NCBI RefSeq assembly: GCF_014696355.1
Contig: NZ_JACJQA010000027.1
Span: 215,059 to 279,058, forward strand
Direction: 5' to 3'
DNA length: 64,000 nucleotides
DNA from: Pseudanabaena sp. FACHB-1998
Lineage (GTDB): Bacteria > Cyanobacteriota > Cyanobacteriia > Pseudanabaenales > Pseudanabaenaceae
The notes under the pieces were generated by a model. That model ran no database searches, was not told the DNA's origin, and was given only the letters and a program-made list of their open reading frames with translations. Shown in pieces: positions 1-9,792 of this stretch. The position numbers and the translations under genes were made by a program. Within the stretch, counting starts at the first letter, position 1. Each line of letters opens with the position of its first letter.

Positions 1-2
1 TT

Positions 3-3000
3 GGACTTTTCAACCTGCCAGTCGGTGCGGGCGCTCTGGCTGAAGAAGTCTCGGCAGTAACCTATAACAAAGATACCGATACGCTTTTTGTTGTAGGCGA
101 TGAGGCTAAGTCAATCGTGCAGGTATCAAAGACTGGACAATTGATCGACTCGATGACTTTAAATACTGGATTATTTGCCGATACAGAAGGGCTTACCTAT
201 GTTGGCAATGGTCAGTTTGTGATCGCCGACGAACGAGTTCGCACAGCTAACTTGTTTACCTATGCAGCAGGAACGACTCTTACTGCGAGCAACGTCCAGT
301 CAGTAAAGCTGGGTACGACCGTGGGAAATATTGGTCTTGAAGGTATTACTTTTGACCCTTTAACAAACGGATTCATCGCGGTTAAAGAAGAGAACCCCTT
401 AGGAGTTTTTCAAACTACGATTGACTTTACGGCGTTAACAGCAAGCAATGGTTCACCCACCACTGTTAATTCGACCGACCTCTTCAACCCGTCTTTGACA
501 GGGCTTTCAGACTTTGCCGATGTTTTTGCCTTCTCGAACCTATCGCCCACAAGCGATCGCTTGCTAATCTTGAGTCAAGCTTCAGGCAAAGTCGTTAACG
601 TTGATCGCGCTGGAAATATCTCTAGCTCTTTAACAATCGTGTCCGCACCTGGTAATGGATTGACGGTTATCGATCAGGGTTTTGAAGGACTCACGGTTGA
701 CAAAAATGGAATTCTTTACCTTACCAGTGAAAATGGTGGCACTGCTCCTCAACTTTCGGTCTATGCACCTTCAACAGTTCCCAACCAAGCGCCCACCGCA
801 GTAGTCCTGAACAATAGAGTCAACGCTCTCTCAGAAATTGAAAGCACCCTTGCCCCGACAAGAATCGCCAACATCGCCATTACCGACGATCAGTTGGGTG
901 TAAATACACTCAGCTTGACTGGAACAGACGCTAATTCCTTTGAGATTACGGGCAGCAGCTTGTTCCTCAAGGCTGGCACTGTGTTAGATTTTGAAACCAA
1001 GCCTAGCTTTAGCGTCAGCGTCAATGTAGACGATGCAACCCTTGGCAATAACCCAGATGCGACGACCGCCTTTACCTTAAACATTACTGATGTAGTTGAT
1101 GAGACTCCACTTCCAGTCACCAGCACCAGCATCTTCGTTACTGAAGTTGCACCTTGGAGCAGTGGTAACTCGCTAGTAGCAGCAGATTGGTTTGAACTTA
1201 CAAACAAGGGTACGACCTCTGTAAATATCGCTGGATGGAAAGTTGACGATGACTCAAATTCCTTCGTCTTAGGAACTACCTTGAGCGGTATCACAACGAT
1301 CGCTGCTGGCGAATCGGTAATCTTTATTGACTCAACCAACCCCAATCTCACCAATCCCATATTCCTAACCAACTGGTTTGGCGCGAATCCACCAGCCAAC
1401 TTAAAGATTGGTAACTACAGTGGTCCTGGCTTGGGTACTGGTGGCGATGCTGTCAATATCTTTAATGCTGCTGGGGTTAAGCAAGCAGGTGTCACTTTCG
1501 GCGCTTCACCTGCCGCCTCGCCATTCACCACCTTTGATAATTCGGCATTGTTGCAAAATGCAGCAATTACAACTCAAAGTGCTGTTGGTGTAAATGGTGC
1601 TTTCTCAGTCGTCAATAGTCAGTCTATAACCGAGATTGGTTCTCCTGGAGCGATCGCTGCCTCAGTCGTGGTATCCCCAACAGTGACTATCGCTGCAACC
1701 GATGCTAATGCCGCCGAAGCTGGCACTGACACTGGCACATTCCGCATTACCCGCACAGGCGCTACCGCTAATGCATTGACCGTAAATTACACAGTGGCAA
1801 CTGGCACTGGTCAAGCGATCGGCGCTGATTACACCCCCACATTGACAGGCTCAGTAGCGATCGCGGCTGGTCAGGCTTTCGCAGACATCGTTATTACTCC
1901 AGTAAATGATTTACTAATCGAAGGAAGCGAAACCGTTACCATCAATCTGACGGACACCGCTAACTACGATTTGGGCGCAACAGCGACTGCAACCGTAACT
2001 ATTGCTGATAACGATTTCCCCTCTAAAATCAGTACTATCCAAGGCGCAAGTCAAACATCGCCTCTTGTCGGTCAAGTTGTTTTGGCTGTCCCCGGTATCG
2101 TTACTGCCGTTGATTCCAATGGATTCTATCTCCAAGATCCTAATCCAGACGCTAATATCGCTACCTCTGAAGGTATCCTCGTCTTCACTGGTAGCGCTCC
2201 AACCGTTAAAGTTGGTGACTCCATTACCGTTACAGGCAGGGTAAGCGAATTCATCCCTGGTGGAGCTAGCACGGGCAACCTTTCCACTACTCAGATCGGC
2301 GGTACTCTCACGATCGCAGTTCTTTCTAGCGGCAATGCTTTACCTGCGGCGACAATTATCGGTGCTGGTGGTCGCGTACCTCCTAATCAAATCATCGACA
2401 ACGACGGACTTACCTCCTTCGATGCAATCACCGATGGCATTGACTTCTTTGAATCCCTCGAAGGAATGCGCGTCAATGCGAAAAACTTGCAAGCTGTCAG
2501 CGCTACTAATAGCTTTGGCGAAATCTATGCCGTTGTCGATAATGGTTCAGGTGCAACGGGCTTGAGCAGTCGCGGTACGATCAATATATCACCCACTGAC
2601 TTTAATCCAGAGCGCATTCAAATTGACATTGACAATGGTGTCTTTGACTTTGCTCTTCCTAATGTCAATGTCGGTGCGAAGATTGGCGATGTTACGGGTG
2701 TAGTTGGGTACAACTTCGGCAACTTTGAAATCATCCCCACAGAAGCATTTGGCAGCAACATCGTTGCTTCTACACTTCAGCCTGAAGTAACCACCCTCAC
2801 CAAGAGCAGTGATACCCTCAAGGTTGCAACTTATAATGTTCTCAATCTTGATCCTCAATTGGAAACAGGTGTTGCGGCTGGCGATATCGATAATGATATC
2901 GCTAACGGAAGATTTGCCACGATCGCCCAGCAGATCGTCAACAATTTGGGAACACCCGACATCATTGGACTGCAAGAAATTCAAGACAACAGTGGCGCTC

Positions 3001-4400
3001 AAAATGATGGCGTAACCTCAGCGAGCTTGACTCTACAAACTTTAGTTAATGCGATCGCCGCCGCAGGTGGACCCACCTATAAATTCATCGACAACACCTT
3101 CATCACTAATAACGCTAGTGGCGGTCAACCGGGAGCAAACATTCGGACTGCCTTCTTATACAATGACGATCGTGTTGATTTAGTTGATGGTTCTGTCAAA
3201 ACTGTTCCTAGCTCCTCTTTTGCCGCTTTTGCGGATAGCCGTTTACCATTGATTGCCGACTTCGCTTTCAATGGCGAAACCGTCACCGTAATCACCAATC
3301 ACTTCTCATCTAAAGGTGGTAGCCGACCTCTATTTGGAACTACTCAACCTTCCGTCGGTGATGAAGCCAATGGCAATGGACAAGAAAACGTTGCAATCAA
3401 TGGTTCTCTCGATCAGCGTCGCGCTCAAGCTCAAGCCGTAAACGATTATTTTGATAGCGTCTTGGCTACCAAGCTAGATGCCAAGGTCGTTGTTGTGGGA
3501 GACTTCAATGAATTTGAATTCATTTCGCCACTTAATATCCTCGCGGGTGGTGCTAATCCAGTGCTGACCAATCTCACCAATTCTCTTCCAGAGAACGATC
3601 GCTACACCTTCAACTTTGATGGAAATTCGCAATCGCTCGATCACATTTTGGTTAGCAATAACCTAAGTGGCTCGGCAAAAGTGGATATCGTTAATATCAA
3701 TACTGAGTTTGTGGATAACGCCCAACGCGCCAGTGACCACGATCCGATTGTCGCAACGATCAAACTTGCACCTGCATCGCCCACATTGTCTTCTCTAGGA
3801 ACAACAGGTGATGATGTCCTAGATGCACTTCCTAATCAATCCTTTGATGGTTTCAAAGACATCCTGTTTACAGGCTCAGGTAATGACAAAGTTAATCTTG
3901 GATTCGTTGCTGGTTTTAGCAATGCAGGTGATAATCGCATCGATCTAGGTATTGGGAGCGATACGATTTTTGTCAACAAAGGCGATCGCCTATTTGGCAG
4001 TGAAGGGAATGACATCTTTGAAGCATCTGAAAGCAAAGGCGACAACCGTATGTCTGGCGGTGCTGGCGATGACACTTTCTTCTTAGGATTTGGCGATCGC
4101 GCTCTTGGCGGTGACGGTAACGACAAATTCTTCGTTAGCTCTGGTGGTAATAACTTGTTATCAGGTGGTGCTGGCGCTGATCAGTTCTGGATTTTCAATA
4201 TTTCTGCTCCCTTAGCAGCAAATACAATTGTGGATTTCCAAGCAGGAACAGATGTCATCGGTATTAATAGCGGAGGACTACTAAGCTTTGGGAATTTGAC
4301 TCTTTCTGGTAATAGCCTTGCGATCGCTGGTAAGGCGATCGCCACATTTACGAATGTGGATGTTACTAGTTTGACATCTGCTAACTTTGTCTTTAAGTAA
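3..4400 (+). CDS. Giant multidomain secreted endonuclease/exonuclease/phosphatase-family protein (5' end outside window)
   Basis: The frame is open from base 3, before the first possible start (GTG 117), so the gene begins upstream of the window. In order it shows an SdiA-regulated/phytase-esterase-like beta-propeller part (to about 770), a cadherin-like part (about 790-1100), a lamin-tail-like domain (about 1130-1640), a Calx-beta repeat (about 1680-2020, ending ATVTIADND), an OB-fold-like part (about 2030-2720), an endonuclease/exonuclease/phosphatase domain (about 2815-3760) and a degenerate RTX tail (about 3790-4390). Catalytic-type motifs are ATYNVLNLD, IGLQEIQD, VVGDFNEFEF, SLDHILVS and SDHDPIVAT. 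The tail has GGAGDD, GGDGND and GGAGAD calcium-type turns. The layout resembles ExeM/NucH-type extracellular nucleases. A role in extracellular DNA or phosphate scavenging is inferred. RTX-like tails usually go with type I secretion, but no exporter lies beside it. Confidence 0.85.
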   Translation, partial: GLFNLPVGAGALAEEVSAVTYNKDTDTLFVVGDEAKSIVQVSKTGQLIDSMTLNTGLFADTEGLTYVGNGQFVIADERVRTANLFTYAAGTTLTASNVQSVKLGTTVGNIGLEGITFDPLTNGFIAVKEENPLGVFQTTIDFTALTASNGSPTTVNSTDLFNPSLTGLSDFADVFAFSNLSPTSDRLLILSQASGKVVNVDRAGNISSSLTIVSAPGNGLTVIDQGFEGLTVDKNGILYLTSENGGTAPQLSVYAPSTVPNQAPTAVVLNNRVNALSEIESTLAPTRIANIAITDDQLGVNTLSLTGTDANSFEITGSSLFLKAGTVLDFETKPSFSVSVNVDDATLGNNPDATTAFTLNITDVVDETPLPVTSTSIFVTEVAPWSSGNSLVAADWFELTNKGTTSVNIAGWKVDDDSNSFVLGTTLSGITTIAAGESVIFIDSTNPNLTNPIFLTNWFGANPPANLKIGNYSGPGLGTGGDAVNIFNAAGVKQAGVTFGASPAASPFTTFDNSALLQNAAITTQSAVGVNGAFSVVNSQSITEIGSPGAIAASVVVSPTVTIAATDANAAEAGTDTGTFRITRTGATANALTVNYTVATGTGQAIGADYTPTLTGSVAIAAGQAFADIVITPVNDLLIEGSETVTINLTDTANYDLGATATATVTIADNDFPSKISTIQGASQTSPLVGQVVLAVPGIVTAVDSNGFYLQDPNPDANIATSEGILVFTGSAPTVKVGDSITVTGRVSEFIPGGASTGNLSTTQIGGTLTIAVLSSGNALPAATIIGAGGRVPPNQIIDNDGLTSFDAITDGIDFFESLEGMRVNAKNLQAVSATNSFGEIYAVVDNGSGATGLSSRGTINISPTDFNPERIQIDIDNGVFDFALPNVNVGAKIGDVTGVVGYNFGNFEIIPTEAFGSNIVASTLQPEVTTLTKSSDTLKVATYNVLNLDPQLETGVAAGDIDNDIANGRFATIAQQIVNNLGTPDIIGLQEIQDNSGAQNDGVTSASLTLQTLVNAIAAAGGPTYKFIDNTFITNNASGGQPGANIRTAFLYNDDRVDLVDGSVKTVPSSSFAAFADSRLPLIADFAFNGETVTVITNHFSSKGGSRPLFGTTQPSVGDEANGNGQENVAINGSLDQRRAQAQAVNDYFDSVLATKLDAKVVVVGDFNEFEFISPLNILAGGANPVLTNLTNSLPENDRYTFNFDGNSQSLDHILVSNNLSGSAKVDIVNINTEFVDNAQRASDHDPIVATIKLAPASPTLSSLGTTGDDVLDALPNQSFDGFKDILFTGSGNDKVNLGFVAGFSNAGDNRIDLGIGSDTIFVNKGDRLFGSEGNDIFEASESKGDNRMSGGAGDDTFFLGFGDRALGGDGNDKFFVSSGGNNLLSGGAGADQFWIFNISAPLAANTIVDFQAGTDVIGINSGGLLSFGNLTLSGNSLAIAGKAIATFTNVDVTSLTSANFVFK

Positions 4401-4403
4401 TCC

Positions 4404-4446
4404 CAAAAAGCGAGTTGCGGCGCTTCGCGCCGCAACTCGCTTTTTG
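4404..4446 (+). terminator. Perfect hairpin after the nuclease gene
   Basis: A perfect 20-bp stem with a TTC loop begins 3 bases after the stop codon and ends in a T-rich tract. It is identical over its length to the core of the hairpin at 19305-19359, so it is also a member of a dispersed repeat family. Confidence 0.75.
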
Positions 4447-4457
4447 TTTTGTGTCCT

Positions 4458-4530
4458 ACTCCCTTCCCAGCCAAGAATTAGCTATGCGGCGCTTCGCGCC
4501 GCATAGCTAATTCTTGGCTGGGAAGGGAGT
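4458..4530. repeat. Perfect 35-bp-stem hairpin
   Basis: The two 35-base arms are exactly complementary around a TTC loop at 4493-4495. It lies between convergent genes and shares the core GCGGCGCTTCGCGCCGC with other hairpins in the window. It may terminate transcription from both sides. Confidence 0.75.
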
Positions 4531-4551
4531 AACAAGAATGGCAATAGCTAT

Positions 4552-4585
4552 AATTCACAAAAGTGTTGTCACATTTTTGTGAATT
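4552..4585. repeat. Imperfect hairpin, second copy at 59267-59300
   Basis: An inverted repeat with arms close to AATTCACAAAA and TTTTGTGAATT. Its sequence matches the reverse complement of 59267-59300 at 28 of 34 positions. It lies just downstream of the minus-strand gene ending at 4596 and may be its terminator. Confidence 0.5.
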
Positions 4586-4595
4586 GTTACTAGTC

Positions 4596-5096
4596 CTAGA
4601 GCAAGCCAAAGTCTTTACTGAGATTCAAGTTATAAATCTGTCGTAAATTGCAAACTTCATAATCATTGATATTCGTGTCATGCAATTCCAGATTATAAAA
4701 ATCTATAAATTCATCTTCAAATAGGGGTCCCGCGTGCCAAGTGCCAGCATTTAGTTTGATGAAACAATGGCCTGTAATCCGAAATGCAGCAATTTGCGTT
4801 AAATCAATTTGCGCTGGTTCTGAGACTGGAGCCACAGCCATAAACCATTCTTTGCCATTAAGAGAGCCAAGACATTGGGTGCATTGTTGATGCCGCGCCA
4901 AGCTGTGAAATTTAAGCCCAACTTTACGGAGGTGCATGATGTAAAAACGCGGAATCCCTGACAAGACTAGCTGAGCATCATTCACATCAAATTGCTTACC
5001 GTCATTAGTCGGGAAAATTACTTGCCCATAGGGTTGAAAATTTTCAGGCGTAATTAATTGCGGAGTTAACTGAGTGAGTAAAGGTGCGATCGCCAT
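4596..5096 (-). CDS. allA: Ureidoglycolate lyase family protein
   Basis: A 166-residue protein of the AllA/ureidoglycolate lyase fold, which releases urea from ureidoglycolate to give glyoxylate late in allantoin (purine) breakdown. It begins with the family opening LITPENFQPYGQVI and carries the later conserved stretch KLNAGTWHAGPLF. Length is usual for the family (about 160-170). Its start lies 4 bases after the stop of the FAD monooxygenase gene on the same strand, so the two are probably cotranscribed. No other allantoin genes are in the window, so the physiological substrate in this organism is uncertain. The family call rests on motif recognition. Confidence 0.8.
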   Translation of the reverse strand: MAIAPLLTQLTPQLITPENFQPYGQVIFPTNDGKQFDVNDAQLVLSGIPRFYIMHLRKVGLKFHSLARHQQCTQCLGSLNGKEWFMAVAPVSEPAQIDLTQIAAFRITGHCFIKLNAGTWHAGPLFEDEFIDFYNLELHDTNINDYEVCNLRQIYNLNLSKDFGLL

Positions 5097-5100
5097 ATTC

Positions 5101-6321
5101 TCAAACCTGATGTAAACCCATCATAAAGTACATCAAAATGCGCTTGAGTGGCGAGATTTGCAAAAGCAGCAAACCAAAGCGTCGTAAGACTTTGAAGAAC
5201 CAATTATGGTTAGAAAATAAGCGATTAGAAATATCAGTAAGCCAAATTACGCCTAAGTTATCCCATTTACGTTTGGACTCATAACGCTTTAAAACGGCGA
5301 TCGCCCCCAGATCTTCCTTGTTTTGATGAGCTGCTTTCAACACTTTAGCTAAAGCATTGACATCCCGAATACCGAGATTCATGCCCTGACCGGCGATCGG
5401 GTGTGTGGTATGCGCCGCATCACCAATTAAAGCTAAACGGGGTTGAATATAGGTCTGACTATGCATCCATCGGGGAACATAATTGGCGCGTTCACGGGAA
5501 ATAACTTTAATCTTGCCGAGCTTTTCCATGAGGGGATGACCAAAGCGGTTGGTTAACTCTTGGAGGAAGGTCGAGTCATCCAGAGCTAGCAAATGGGGCG
5601 TTTCTTCAGCAGTGGCAGTCCAAACGATGCAGGAGCGATCGCTGCCTAGTGGCAAAATTGCGAAGGGACCACTGGGTTGAAATCTTTCATGGGCAAAATT
5701 GTGATGGGGCTGTTCTGATTGAATCGTGGTGACGATGCAGGTTTGCGCGTATAGGCGTTGATTGACCGCAATATTGGCTAATTGCCGCACTAGCGATCGC
5801 CCGCCATCAGCACCCACTAATAATTTGGTTTCGAGATATTGCTCACCAATATCTGAGCTTATTTTGATGCGCATCACATCGCGATCTTTTGCATACTCAA
5901 TATCTAAAATTTTGGCAGGACAAATTAATTCTAAATTTTGACATTCCCGCGCAAAATCCCAGAGCGAAGCTAAAGTTACTGAATTCTCGACTATATAACC
6001 CAAAGCTTCTTGTCCCATATCTTCACACCGCAGTTGCACCTGATAGGGCAAATCACCTTCTGAGACTTGGATTCTATGCATCGGCGTAACTCCTCGGCGC
6101 TGCATTCCGCCCCACACGCCGATATTTTGCCAAATCTGACTTGATCCATAGGCGATCGCACTAGCACGACCATCAGCAGTAAATTCTCCGCGCAAGAAAT
6201 TACCATTAGCCTCAATGATCCCCACTTTGAGATTACGGTTTGTCGCACAGTTTTTATCGCCTAGCGCACAGGCTAAACTCGCGCCCACCATACCCGCACC
6301 GACAATTAGCACATCAAACAT
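5101..6321 (-). CDS. UbiH/VisC/COQ6-type FAD-dependent monooxygenase
   Basis: A 406-residue flavoprotein hydroxylase. The FAD-binding Rossmann motif VLIVGAGMVGASLACAL is at residues 4-20, the family motif GADGGRSLVRQL is mid-protein, and the second FAD motif IGDAAHTTHPIAGQGMN lies in the C-terminal third. Members of this family hydroxylate aromatic rings of quinone precursors. In cyanobacteria a role in quinone or prenylated aromatic metabolism is plausible but not shown here. It is the first gene of a two-gene unit with allA, 4 bases downstream. The start is an ATG at 6321. Confidence 0.82.
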   Translation of the reverse strand: MFDVLIVGAGMVGASLACALGDKNCATNRNLKVGIIEANGNFLRGEFTADGRASAIAYGSSQIWQNIGVWGGMQRRGVTPMHRIQVSEGDLPYQVQLRCEDMGQEALGYIVENSVTLASLWDFARECQNLELICPAKILDIEYAKDRDVMRIKISSDIGEQYLETKLLVGADGGRSLVRQLANIAVNQRLYAQTCIVTTIQSEQPHHNFAHERFQPSGPFAILPLGSDRSCIVWTATAEETPHLLALDDSTFLQELTNRFGHPLMEKLGKIKVISRERANYVPRWMHSQTYIQPRLALIGDAAHTTHPIAGQGMNLGIRDVNALAKVLKAAHQNKEDLGAIAVLKRYESKRKWDNLGVIWLTDISNRLFSNHNWFFKVLRRFGLLLLQISPLKRILMYFMMGLHQV

Positions 6322-6450
6322 TGTTTAAACGACTAGATAAATTATCTTGGAACATACCCGTTCCTATTATTAGCATTTTGTAAAGAAATATTGCAGAAGT
6401 ACGGATATTTTTAACTAATCGACTGGCAACGCATCCTCCGATCTACGAGC

Positions 6451-6495
6451 AAGAAATTTTAAAAGTGGGGCAAAGCCCCACTTTTAAAATTTCTT
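6451..6495. terminator. Perfect 21-bp hairpin, loop AAA
   Basis: Perfectly complementary 21-base arms around AAA at 6472-6474, with the centre GGGGCAAAGCCCC. It lies between divergent genes (the FAD monooxygenase and ppc), where a terminator is not needed. It may instead be a dispersed element or insulator. Confidence 0.6.
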
Positions 6496-6507
6496 CAGAG
6501 AAGCAGG

Positions 6508-6552
6508 GCGCAAAATGGTAAAAATCACAAAGGAATTTTTACCATTTTGCGC
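6508..6552. repeat. Second hairpin in the ppc upstream region
   Basis: 18-base perfect arms (left 6508-6525, right 6535-6552) with a 9-base loop. It lies 13 bases after the previous hairpin and about 190 bases before ppc. The rest of 6322-6742 (about 420 bases without a gene) presumably holds the ppc promoter, but I could not assign one with confidence. Confidence 0.55.
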
Positions 6553-6742
6553 TTTGGTAAAACTGACGTTAACAAAGATGTAGGCTGGTATGGTATAGAA
6601 AACAGTAGAGATTATGTGACTACGTTTTATCGAGATTTTTGACTCTGTAGCAACAACAATTGTTAACTGCTATTTGAGAAACAGAAGAGGGCATCTCAAC
6701 GTAGGGAAATTAGACTAAAAAGAAAAATTTGGAGAAAGTTGG

Positions 6743-9670
6743 ATGAGTTCCCCAGCAGCACTGTCAGCATCATTAGTACAGATAGTCAATTTAGAGAGCG
6801 ATCTGCGTGCCGCCAATTCTCGCCTGCGATACCGTCTCAGGCTTGTTGAGGATCTGTGGGAATCAGTCCTATTGAGAGAAAGCGGACAAGAATTAGTTGA
6901 TTTACTCAGACAATTGCGGGCGATGTGTTCACCCGAAGGTCAAGCGCCCGAATATCCTGCCGAAGAGGTTTTAAAAGTAGTTGAAAGTCTCGATTTACAT
7001 CAAGCAACTACGGCTGCGCGTGCCTTTGCTTTATTTTTTCAATTGATTAATATTGTTGAGCAAGATCACGAGCAAGAACAAACCAGCATTCATCGGATCA
7101 GCCCCATTAATAGTGAAGCCGAATATCCTGTGGGGACATTTCGCTGGCTCTTCCCCGAACTGAAGAAATTAAATGTGCCGCCCCGCCAGATTCAAAAGAT
7201 TTTAGACAATTTAGATATTCGCCTCGTATTCACCGCTCACCCTACCGAAATTGTGCGGCATACCATCCGCGAAAAACAACGCACGATCGCCAAGATGCTT
7301 AAGGAATTGGATCGGATCATTGGCTTTCGTGGTGATGAAATTGCCCCACAGGCTCTAGCCCTAAACTGGGAAGCCGCCTCTCTACAGGATCAAATCGCTG
7401 AAGAAATACGTCTCTGGTGGCGCACTGATGAACTCAATCAAATTAAGCCCACAGTTTTAGACGAAGCTGACTATACGCTTCACTATTTTGAAGAGGTTTT
7501 ATTTGATGCGATCCCCATCCTGTACGATCGCATTGGTTCGGCAATTTCGGGCAGTTTTCCCAAAATGAAACTCCCAAGATATGACTTTTGCAAGTTTGGG
7601 TCATGGGTAGGTAGCGATCGCGATGGCAACCCCTATGTCACGCCAGAAGTCACTTGGCAAACAGCTTGCTATCAGCGTAATCTCGTTCTGAATAAATACA
7701 TCAAGTCGGTGGAGCGTCTGAGTCGCCTATTATCGCTTTCCCAAAGCTTAAGCGATGTATCCCAAGCTTTGCTCGACTCCCTTGGCGATGATCAAATCCA
7801 TTTGCCTGAAGTTTACGAGAAGTATTCGATCAAGTTCCGACAAGAACCTTATCGCTTGAAATTAGCCTATGTCAAAAAGCGGCTCGAACGTACTCGCGAT
7901 CGCAACCAAAAATTGCGGCATAGCGGCTGGCAAGCCTCCGAGATGGAGCTATCCACTAAGGGACAAGAAAACCAGCTATATACGAATATTAGCGAATTTC
8001 TAGCCGAATTAAAGTTGATTCAATCCAGCTTACTGGAGACGAAACTCAATCCTAAACCCCTAGAAAACTTGATCCGCCAAGTAGAGGTTTATGGGTTCCA
8101 TCTTGCTCATTTGGATATTCGGCAAGAAAGCACCCAGCACAGCAACACCATCACCGAAATTGCAGAAGAAATGCAGCTTCTGTCCAAACCCTACGATGAA
8201 CTCACCGAATCGGAAAAGGTGGAGTGGTTAACGCAGGAGTTAAAGACTCGCCGCCCCATGATCCCCGCAAAACTGAACTTTAGCGCCAAAACTAACGAAA
8301 TCATCGAAACTTTTCGGATGGTGGCAAAGGTTCAACAGGAATTTTCGGTGGAAATTTGCAACAACTACGTGATCAGTATGAACCGTAGTGTGAGCGATAT
8401 TCTCGAAGTGCTGCTATTGGCTAAGGAAGCAGGGCTGTATGATCCTGCAACAGGTAAAGGCTCTCTCAGCGTCGCACCGCTCTTTGAAACTGTGGAAGAC
8501 TTGCAGAGTGCGCCACCGATCATGACGCATTTGTTTGAGCTACCTCTCTATCGAAATTACCTCGAAAGTCATAGCCACCTTCAAGAGGTGATGCTAGGTT
8601 ATTCCGATAGTAATAAGGATTCAGGCTTTCTAAGCAGCAATTGGGAAATTTACAAAGCGCAGCGAGCTTTGCAAGATGTCTGCCAAAAATATCAAGTCGA
8701 TCTGCGGATGTTCCACGGACGCGGCGGCTCCGTTGGTCGTGGTGGTGGTCCAACCTATGAGGCAATCTTGGCTCAACCGGGACGCAGCATTGAGGGCAGA
8801 ATCAAAATTACGGAGCAGGGGGAAGTCCTCGCTTCTAAGTACTCTCTTCCCGAAATTGCTCTCTATAACCTCGAAACGATCGCCACAGCCGTAATTCAGG
8901 CGGCGCTACTGCCTAGCAGTACCGATACCTTGGATTGCTGGCTGGACACGATGGAAGAAATTTCGGTGCGATCGCGCCAAGTTTATCGCCATTTAATCTA
9001 CGAGCAACCCGATCTCGTGGAATTTTTCCACCAAGTTACCCCCATCGAAGAAATTAGCCAGTTACAAATTAGCTCCCGTCCCGCCCGTCGCGCAGGTAAA
9101 CGCGATTTGGGCAGCTTAAGGGCTATTCCTTGGGTCTTTAGTTGGACTCAGAGTCGCTTTTTATTACCCTCTTGGTATGGCATTGGCGCAGCTCTCGAGG
9201 AATTTCTCCAACAAAATCCAGAGGGGCATCTATCCCTGTTGCAGTATTTTTATAGCAAATGGCCCTTCTTTAAAACTGCCATCTCCCGCGTAGAGATGAC
9301 GATCGCCAAAGCGGATTTGCAAATTGCTCATCACTATATGCGCGAGTTAACCAAAGAAGGTTATGAAGAGGCTTTTGTGGAAATATTTGCGGAAATTCTC
9401 CAAGAGTTTCAGCGTACTCGCCACGTCATCCAGTCAATTACAGGACAAAAGCAAATCCTCGATAGCGATCGCGATTTACAGCGATCGGTGCAGTTACGCA
9501 ACGGCTCGATCGTACCACTTGGATTTATCCAAGCCTCTTTGCTCAAGCGTCTACGTCAACACCGACCTGATACCGTCGATCTGCGATCGCGCTATTCCAA
9601 AAATGAACTTTTGCGTGGGGCGTTGCTGACAATTAACGGAATTGCGGCAGGCATGAGAAATACAGGTTGA
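6743..9670 (+). CDS. ppc: Phosphoenolpyruvate carboxylase
   Basis: 975 residues, longer than the roughly 880 of enterobacterial enzymes and typical of cyanobacteria. It carboxylates PEP with bicarbonate to oxaloacetate, feeding the incomplete or bypassed TCA cycle and amino-acid synthesis. Visible motifs are [13 protein letters not shown] with catalytic His166, [31 protein letters not shown], the glycine loop [15 protein letters not shown] starting at residue 657, and the invariant C-terminus [11 protein letters not shown]. No plant-type phosphorylated N-terminal serine motif is seen. The start ATG 6743 is preceded by GGAGAAAG about 7 bases upstream. Monocistronic, followed by a hairpin terminator at 9679. 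Confidence 0.98.
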   Translation: MSSPAALSASLVQIVNLESDLRAANSRLRYRLRLVEDLWESVLLRESGQELVDLLRQLRAMCSPEGQAPEYPAEEVLKVVESLDLHQATTAARAFALFFQLINIVEQDHEQEQTSIHRISPINSEAEYPVGTFRWLFPELKKLNVPPRQIQKILDNLDIRLVFTAHPTEIVRHTIREKQRTIAKMLKELDRIIGFRGDEIAPQALALNWEAASLQDQIAEEIRLWWRTDELNQIKPTVLDEADYTLHYFEEVLFDAIPILYDRIGSAISGSFPKMKLPRYDFCKFGSWVGSDRDGNPYVTPEVTWQTACYQRNLVLNKYIKSVERLSRLLSLSQSLSDVSQALLDSLGDDQIHLPEVYEKYSIKFRQEPYRLKLAYVKKRLERTRDRNQKLRHSGWQASEMELSTKGQENQLYTNISEFLAELKLIQSSLLETKLNPKPLENLIRQVEVYGFHLAHLDIRQESTQHSNTITEIAEEMQLLSKPYDELTESEKVEWLTQELKTRRPMIPAKLNFSAKTNEIIETFRMVAKVQQEFSVEICNNYVISMNRSVSDILEVLLLAKEAGLYDPATGKGSLSVAPLFETVEDLQSAPPIMTHLFELPLYRNYLESHSHLQEVMLGYSDSNKDSGFLSSNWEIYKAQRALQDVCQKYQVDLRMFHGRGGSVGRGGGPTYEAILAQPGRSIEGRIKITEQGEVLASKYSLPEIALYNLETIATAVIQAALLPSSTDTLDCWLDTMEEISVRSRQVYRHLIYEQPDLVEFFHQVTPIEEISQLQISSRPARRAGKRDLGSLRAIPWVFSWTQSRFLLPSWYGIGAALEEFLQQNPEGHLSLLQYFYSKWPFFKTAISRVEMTIAKADLQIAHHYMRELTKEGYEEAFVEIFAEILQEFQRTRHVIQSITGQKQILDSDRDLQRSVQLRNGSIVPLGFIQASLLKRLRQHRPDTVDLRSRYSKNELLRGALLTINGIAAGMRNTG

Positions 9671-9678
9671 TCTTGTCC

Positions 9679-9711
9679 TACTAAAAAGCACCCTACGAGT
9701 GCTTTTTAGTA
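9679..9711 (+). terminator. ppc terminator
   Basis: Arms TACTAAAAAGCAC and GTGCTTTTTAGTA surround a 7-base loop, 8 bases after the ppc stop codon. Confidence 0.7.
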
Positions 9712-9717
9712 GCTACT

Positions 9718-9734
9718 AGAGCGCAAAGCGCTCT
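9718..9734. repeat. Short palindrome AGAGCGC-AAA-GCGCTCT
   Basis: A perfect 7-bp stem with an AAA loop followed by GTATCC. It is a variant of the GCAAAGCGCTGTA tag found beside long hairpins at 13155, 51921, 55565 and 59380. Confidence 0.45.
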
Positions 9735-9792
9735 GTATCCATGTTAGGATTTTGGACAAATTGAGCGTATTTACTGAGCATGTGTGAGGAGT

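Noticed and set aside
890..1399. 169-residue frame antisense to the nuclease gene
   Set aside because: Long repeat-rich coding sequence produces such shadows, and no motif supports it.
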